Shown: one piece after another, positions 1 to 9,589 of the stretch
How positions within the stretch are numbered: position 1 is the stretch's first letter
Layout of the letters: every line of letters begins with the position of its first letter
Assembly (NCBI GenBank): GCA_002339725.1
Contig: DDKN01000058.1
Location: 1 to 9,589 of the forward strand
DNA: 9,589 bases
Reading direction: 5' to 3'
Source: Thiobacillus sp. UBA2597
Lineage (GTDB): Bacteria; Pseudomonadota; Gammaproteobacteria; Burkholderiales; Thiobacillaceae
Position numbers and translations under genes: made by a program
The notes under the pieces: model-generated
Databases searched by the model: none
Told to the model about the DNA's origin: nothing
The model's input: the letters and a program-made list of their open reading frames with translations, nothing else

Positions 1-2193
<2,193 letters not shown>

Positions 2194-2261
2194 TTTTGGC
2201 AAGAAGAGCGCCGCAAGGCACGTTTCTGCACACGATTTAACCCTAACGGGGGTATAGCACC

Positions 2262-6454
<4,193 letters not shown>

Positions 6455-6458
<4 letters not shown>

Positions 6459-6490
6459 CAGCCCCCGAGCCAGCCCCTACAATCCGCGGT
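6455..6490 (+). promoter_or_regulatory. Predicted sigma70 promoter of the str operon, overlapping the rpoC stop codon
   Basis: A perfect -35 hexamer TTGACA (6455-6460) and a 5/6 -10 hexamer TACAAT (6478-6483) are separated by the optimal 17 nt. The rpoC TGA stop (6456-6458) is inside the -35 box. The stretch after the -10 (CCGCGG, 6484-6489) is a GC-rich discriminator, typical of ppGpp/DksA-repressed ribosomal promoters, and the start site should fall near 6490, followed by a pyrimidine run (CTTTTTCTT, 6491-6499). The upstream DNA is GC-rich rpoC coding sequence, so no UP element is visible, and no extended -10 TG is present. Its place just before rpsL makes it the likely internal promoter for rpsL-rpsG-fusA-tuf, leaving a leader of about 92 nt. 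The boxes are read directly; activity and stringent control are inferred. Confidence 0.82.
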
Positions 6491-6500
6491 CTTTTTCTTG

Positions 6501-6530
6501 CGGCCCGCGAGGCTACTCGTGGGCCGTTTG
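6501..6530 (+). terminator. GC-rich hairpin with short T-run between rpoC and rpsL (weak terminator or leader hairpin)
   Basis: CGGCCC at 6501-6506 pairs with GGGCCG at 6521-6526, and the stem continues inward through 6511/6516. This gives 11 pairs including one G-U (6507/6520) and a 4-nt loop (6512-6515). The stem is followed by TTTGT (6527-6531), an interrupted, short T-run, so full termination is doubtful. It lies about 11 nt downstream of the predicted start site, so it occurs both in rpoBC read-through RNA and at the 5' end of any RNA made from the local promoter. Possible roles are partial termination of rpoBC transcripts, 5' protection of the str mRNA, or an RNase III-type processing site. 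The structure is clear; its function is not. Confidence 0.45.
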
Positions 6531-6550
6531 TACAGGCAAAAACGGTTTTT
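6524..6550 (+). promoter_or_regulatory. Alternative leader hairpin followed by five T, mutually exclusive with the upstream hairpin
   Basis: CCGTTT (6524-6529) is complementary to AAACGG (6540-6545), giving a 6-bp stem with a 10-nt loop, followed immediately by TTTTT (6546-6550). The left arm shares 6524-6526 with the right arm of the stronger hairpin at 6501-6526, so the two cannot form together. This is the geometry of an attenuator, with the stem plus T-run as the terminator-like form. The stem is short and half A-T, the upstream hairpin is much stronger and is transcribed first, and short A/T-rich matches like this arise by chance, so confidence is low. Confidence 0.25.
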
Positions 6551-6566
6551 ACTGAGCTGATTTTTC

Positions 6567-6573
6567 GAGAAGG
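6567..6573 (+). promoter_or_regulatory. Ribosome binding site of rpsL
   Basis: GAGAAGG lies 8 nt before the rpsL ATG at 6582. It follows a T-rich, probably unstructured part of the leader (TTTTT at 6561-6565). Confidence 0.7.
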
Positions 6574-6581
6574 CGCAACCC

Positions 6582-6959
6582 ATGCCAACCATTAACCAGC
6601 TTGTGCGCAAGGCGCGCAAGGCCCCGATTGACAAGAGCAAGGTGCCGGCCATGGAGTCCTGCCCGCAGAAACGCGGCGTGTGCACCCGGGTCTATACCAC
6701 CACCCCGAAGAAACCGAACTCGGCGCTGCGTAAAGTGGCCAAGGTTCGTCTGTCCAACGGCTTCGAGGTGATCGGCTACATCGGCGGTGAGGGCCACAAC
6801 CTGCAGGAACACTCGGTGGTGCTGGTGCGTGGCGGCCGGGTCAAGGATCTGCCAGGTGTGCGCTATCACATCGTGCGCGGCAGCCTGGATACCCAGGGTG
6901 TCAAGGACCGGAAGCAGGCCCGTTCGAAGTACGGCGCCAAGCGCCCGAAAGCGGCCTAA
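6582..6959 (+). CDS. rpsL: 30S ribosomal protein S12
   Basis: S12 sits at the decoding centre of the 30S subunit and helps monitor codon-anticodon pairing. The 125-residue product is near-identical in pattern to bacterial S12 (E. coli 124), from MPTINQLVRK through CPQKRGVCTRVYTTTPKKPNSALRKV to KQARSKYGAKRPKAA. Streptomycin-target positions Lys43 (in TPKKPNS) and Lys88 (in GGRVKDLPGVR) are both Lys, the drug-sensitive state in other bacteria. Asp89 is the residue that RimO methylthiolates in E. coli. The ATG start gives the conserved N-terminus and has a good ribosome binding site. It is the first gene of the str operon, 123 nt after rpoC and directly behind the predicted promoter, and rpsG follows after 23 nt. 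Confidence 0.99.
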   Translation: MPTINQLVRKARKAPIDKSKVPAMESCPQKRGVCTRVYTTTPKKPNSALRKVAKVRLSNGFEVIGYIGGEGHNLQEHSVVLVRGGRVKDLPGVRYHIVRGSLDTQGVKDRKQARSKYGAKRPKAA

Positions 6960-6982
6960 TGCGGAATTGAGGATAGAAAGCT

Positions 6983-7453
6983 ATGCCACGTCGTCGTGAA
7001 GTACCCAAGCGCGAGATCCTGCCGGATCCGAAATTCGGCAACCAGGAAGTTGCCAAATTCATGAACGTCATCATGAGCAGCGGCAAGAAGTCGGTCGCTG
7101 AGCGGATCGTCTATGGCGCCTTCGACCAGATCAGCAAGAAGAGCGGCAAGGATCCGCTCGAGGTGTTCTCCACCGCCCTGGCCAATATCAAGCCGCTGGT
7201 CGAGGTGAAGAGCCGACGTGTCGGCGGTGCCAACTATCAGGTGCCGGTCGAGGTGCGTCCGGCCCGGCGTCTGGCCTTGGCCATGCGCTGGCTGAAGGAG
7301 GCTGCTCGCAAGCGCGGCGAGAAATCCATGGGTGCCCGCTTGGCCGGCGAGCTGATCGATGCCGCCGAGGGCCGTGGCGGTGCCATGAAAAAACGCGAGG
7401 AAGTGCACCGTATGGCCGAAGCCAACAAGGCCTTCAGTCATTTCCGTTTCTAA
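6983..7453 (+). CDS. rpsG: 30S ribosomal protein S7
   Basis: S7 is a primary 16S rRNA-binding protein that starts assembly of the 30S head and lies near the E site. The 156-residue product has the usual length and runs from MPRRREVPKREILPDPKFGN to the conserved C-terminal EANKAFSHFRF. The rRNA-binding beta-hairpin is seen at about residues 75-92 (RRVGGANYQVPVEVRP), and the rest is a basic helical bundle. GAGGA (6969-6973) lies 9 nt before the ATG. In E. coli, S7 represses its own operon by binding the long rpsL-rpsG spacer; here the spacer is 23 nt, so that operator cannot be present in the same form. fusA begins 19 nt downstream. Confidence 0.99.
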   Translation: MPRRREVPKREILPDPKFGNQEVAKFMNVIMSSGKKSVAERIVYGAFDQISKKSGKDPLEVFSTALANIKPLVEVKSRRVGGANYQVPVEVRPARRLALAMRWLKEAARKRGEKSMGARLAGELIDAAEGRGGAMKKREEVHRMAEANKAFSHFRF

Positions 7454-7460
7454 AGAATCT

Positions 7461-7466
7461 AGGTGA
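7461..7466 (+). promoter_or_regulatory. Ribosome binding site of fusA, supporting its GTG start
   Basis: AGGTGA lies 6 nt before GTG at 7473, in the 19-nt rpsG-fusA gap. The next in-frame ATG is codon 50, beyond the essential P-loop, so GTG is the only reasonable start. Confidence 0.75.
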
Positions 7467-7472
7467 AATAAA

Positions 7473-9563
7473 GTGGCTCGTACCACCCCCATCGAACGCT
7501 ATCGCAATATCGGTATCTCGGCGCACATCGACGCCGGCAAGACCACCACGACCGAGCGCGTCCTGTTCTACACCGGCAAGTCGCACAAGATTGGCGAGGT
7601 GCACGACGGCGCCGCCACCATGGACTGGATGGAGCAGGAGCAGGAACGCGGCATCACCATTACCTCGGCCGCGACCACCGCGTTCTGGCGCGGGATGGAT
7701 GGCAAGTATCCCGAGCATCGGATCAACATCATCGACACCCCGGGCCACGTCGACTTCACGATCGAGGTGGAGCGTTCCATGCGGGTGCTGGACGGTGCCT
7801 GCATGGTCTATTGCGCGGTGGGTGGTGTGCAGCCCCAGTCCGAGACCGTCTGGCGTCAGGCCAACAAGTATGGCGTGCCCCGCCTGGCCTTCGTCAACAA
7901 GATGGACCGTTCCGGCGCCAACTTCTTCAAGGTCTACGATCAGATGCGTGCGCGTCTGAAGGCGAACCCGGTCCTGCTGCAGGTGCCGATCGGTGCCGAA
8001 GAGAATTTCGCCGGTGTGGTCGACCTGGTCAAGATGAAGGCGATCTACTGGGACGAGGCATCCCAAGGCATGAAATTCGAATACCGTGACGTTCCGGCCG
8101 AGTTGCTTGATACCTGCAAGGAATGGCGCGAAAAGATGGTCGAAGCCGCCGCCGAGGCGAGTGAAGACCTGATGAACAAATATCTCGAGGAGGGCGACCT
8201 GCCCGAGGCCGAGATCAAGAAGGCCCTGCGCCAGCGCACCATTGCCGGTGAGATCGTGCCCATGTTGTGCGGTTCCGCCTTCAAGAACAAGGGTGTGCAG
8301 GCCATGCTGGACGCGGTGGTGGATTACCTGCCGTCGCCGATCGACATCCCCCCGGTCAAGGGCGAAAAGGAAAACGGTGAACCGGACGAGCGCAAGGCCT
8401 CCGACGATGAGCCGTTTGCCGCCCTGGCGTTCAAGATCATGACCGACCCCTATGTCGGCCAGCTGACCTTCTTCCGGGTGTATTCCGGCGTGGTCACTTC
8501 CGGCGATACTGTCTACAACTCGGTCAAGGGCAAGAAGGAGCGGATCGGTCGCCTTCTGCAGATGCACGCCAACAACCGGGAAGAGATCAAGGAAGTGCGG
8601 GCGGGCGACATCGCCGCGGCGGTCGGCCTGAAGGAGGCAATCACCGGCGATACTCTGTGCGCACCGGACAAGCCGATCGTGCTCGAGCGCATGGAATTCC
8701 CCGAGCCGGTGATCCACGTTGCGGTCGAGCCCAAAACCAAGGCGGACCAGGAAAAGATGGGCCTGGCCCTCAACCGCCTGGCCCAGGAAGACCCCTCCTT
8801 CCGGGTGCGCACCGACGAGGAGTCCGGCCAGACCATCATCTCCGGCATGGGCGAGCTGCACCTGGAGATCATCGTCGATCGCATGAAGCGCGAATTCGGC
8901 GTCGAGGCCAACGTGGGTGCGCCTCAGGTGGCGTACCGCGAGGCCATCCGCAAGCCGGTCGAGGTCGAGGGCAAATTCGTCAAGCAGTCCGGCGGCAAGG
9001 GCCAGTACGGTCATGTCTGGATCAAGATGGAGCCGAACGAGGCCGGCAAGGGCTACGAATTCATCGACGCCATCAAGGGCGGCTCGGTGCCGCGCGAATA
9101 CATCCCCGCGGTCGACAAGGGGCTGCGGGATTCGCTCAACAATGGCGTATTGGCCGGCTTCCCGGTGGAAGACGTCAAGATCACCCTGTTCGATGGTTCC
9201 TACCACGAGGTCGACTCTTCCGAGCAGGCCTTCAAGATGGCCGCCAGCATGGCTTTCAAGGAAGGCATGCGCAAGGCTAATCCGGTCCTGCTCGAGCCGA
9301 TGATGGCGGTCGAGGTGGAAACCCCCGAGGAGTACATGGGCGACGTGATGGGTGATCTGTCCTCCCGGCGCGGCATGATCCAGGGTATGGAAGATCTGCC
9401 CGGTGGCAAGGCGATCAAGGCCGAGGTGCCGCTGGCCGAGATGTTCGGTTACTCCACCGTCCTGCGTTCCCTGTCCCAGGGGCGTGCCACCTACACCATG
9501 GAATTCAAGCATTACGCCGAGGCACCGAAGAACGTCGCGGATGCCGTTATCAACAAGAAGTGA
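7473..9563 (+). CDS. fusA: Translation elongation factor G (EF-G)
   Basis: EF-G is the GTPase that drives tRNA-mRNA translocation and, with ribosome recycling factor, subunit splitting. The product has 696 residues (E. coli 704). The GTP-binding motifs are in order: P-loop AHIDAGKT (17-24, Lys23), switch I RGITITSAATT (59-69), DTPGH (88-92, catalytic His92), NKMD (142-145) and the G5 motif GSAF (267-270). Domain IV, which enters the A site, shows both tip loops: SGGKGQYGHV (506-515) and GSYHEVDSSEQAF with His578, matching E. coli His583. The start is GTG at 7473; the conserved MARTTPIERYRNIGISAHID reads directly from it. Its str-operon position and intact motifs mark it as the main translocase and not a secondary EF-G paralogue. 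TGA at 9561-9563 overlaps the tuf ribosome binding site, suggesting coupled translation. Confidence 0.99.
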   Translation: MARTTPIERYRNIGISAHIDAGKTTTTERVLFYTGKSHKIGEVHDGAATMDWMEQEQERGITITSAATTAFWRGMDGKYPEHRINIIDTPGHVDFTIEVERSMRVLDGACMVYCAVGGVQPQSETVWRQANKYGVPRLAFVNKMDRSGANFFKVYDQMRARLKANPVLLQVPIGAEENFAGVVDLVKMKAIYWDEASQGMKFEYRDVPAELLDTCKEWREKMVEAAAEASEDLMNKYLEEGDLPEAEIKKALRQRTIAGEIVPMLCGSAFKNKGVQAMLDAVVDYLPSPIDIPPVKGEKENGEPDERKASDDEPFAALAFKIMTDPYVGQLTFFRVYSGVVTSGDTVYNSVKGKKERIGRLLQMHANNREEIKEVRAGDIAAAVGLKEAITGDTLCAPDKPIVLERMEFPEPVIHVAVEPKTKADQEKMGLALNRLAQEDPSFRVRTDEESGQTIISGMGELHLEIIVDRMKREFGVEANVGAPQVAYREAIRKPVEVEGKFVKQSGGKGQYGHVWIKMEPNEAGKGYEFIDAIKGGSVPREYIPAVDKGLRDSLNNGVLAGFPVEDVKITLFDGSYHEVDSSEQAFKMAASMAFKEGMRKANPVLLEPMMAVEVETPEEYMGDVMGDLSSRRGMIQGMEDLPGGKAIKAEVPLAEMFGYSTVLRSLSQGRATYTMEFKHYAEAPKNVADAVINKK

Positions 9564-9566
9564 GGT
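9562..9566 (+). promoter_or_regulatory. Ribosome binding site of tuf, overlapping the fusA stop codon
   Basis: GAGGT at 9562-9566 includes the last two bases of the fusA TGA (9561-9563) and lies 9 nt before ATG at 9576. Ribosomes ending fusA would sit on this site, which fits coupled translation of EF-G and EF-Tu. Confidence 0.65.
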
Positions 9567-9575
9567 TATTGAGTC

Positions 9576-9589
9576 ATGGCCAAGGAAAA
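9576..9589 (+). CDS. tuf: Start of elongation factor Tu (truncated by window end)
   Basis: Only 14 bases are present: ATG GCC AAG GAA AA, reading Met-Ala-Lys-Glu and a partial codon. This matches the usual EF-Tu N-terminus MAKEKF. EF-Tu brings aminoacyl-tRNA to the ribosome as a GTP complex. The call rests on these four residues, the ribosome binding site 9 nt upstream, and the near-universal rpsL-rpsG-fusA-tuf order in Proteobacteria. Many Proteobacteria carry two tuf copies, and this would be the str-operon one (tufA position). Nothing can be said about the rest of the gene. Confidence 0.87.

Noticed and set aside
2194..2261. Possible terminator or promoter in the rpoB-rpoC gap
   Set aside because: Only a 3-bp stem with a GCAA loop (2210-2219) and no T-run is visible, and no paired -35/-10 boxes. 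It looks like a plain spacer with a ribosome binding site.
6528..6553. Second promoter (TTGTAC then TTTACT) in the rpsL leader
   Set aside because: Only 3/6 and 4/6 matches with a 14-nt spacer; far weaker than the promoter at 6455-6483 and explained by local A/T richness.
7434..9512. A 692-codon open frame on the minus strand covering fusA
   Set aside because: It has the same codon-aligned register as fusA and the same cause: no TTA, CTA or TCA codons in a highly expressed GC-rich gene. The product is His/Leu/Gly-rich with no domain I recognise.

Overview
This window is a run of housekeeping genes for transcription and translation, all on the plus strand: the 3' half of rpoB, then complete rpoC, rpsL, rpsG and fusA, and the first four full codons of a tuf gene. 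The DNA is GC-rich with strongly G/C-biased third codon positions. The gene order (rpoB-rpoC joined to the str operon rpsL-rpsG-fusA-tuf) and the residue patterns of RpoB and RpoC point to a Proteobacterium. My best guess is a GC-rich Betaproteobacterium of the Rhodocyclales/Nitrosomonadales type. That placement comes from remembered family patterns, not from a search. The gene order alone does not settle it, because Pseudomonas has the same order.

Layout: 1-2193 is RpoB from about E. coli residue 635 to its C-terminus, so the rifampicin-resistance cluster lies upstream of the window. A 68-nt gap with a G-rich ribosome binding site leads to rpoC (2262-6458). The 123-nt rpoC-rpsL gap (6459-6581) is the only sizeable regulatory space. 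It contains a near-consensus sigma70 promoter whose -35 box overlaps the rpoC stop codon, then a GC-rich hairpin, then an overlapping alternative hairpin followed by five T. After this come rpsL (6582-6959), rpsG (6983-7453), fusA (7473-9563, GTG start) and tuf (from 9576), with gaps of only 23, 19 and 12 nt. No stretch over 300 bases lacks a gene.

The beta and beta' subunits form the catalytic core of RNA polymerase. S12 and S7 are 30S proteins at the decoding centre and in the head, and EF-G and EF-Tu drive translocation and aminoacyl-tRNA delivery. The genes are probably transcribed partly by read-through from rpoBC and partly from the promoter at the end of rpoC, which lets ribosomal/elongation-factor output exceed RNA polymerase output.

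I see no mobile element, CRISPR array, tRNA, rRNA, toxin-antitoxin pair, defence system or other unusual gene cluster, and no sign of an undescribed system in the coding regions. The only part worth a closer look is the rpoC-rpsL junction, together with the compressed spacing of the str genes.
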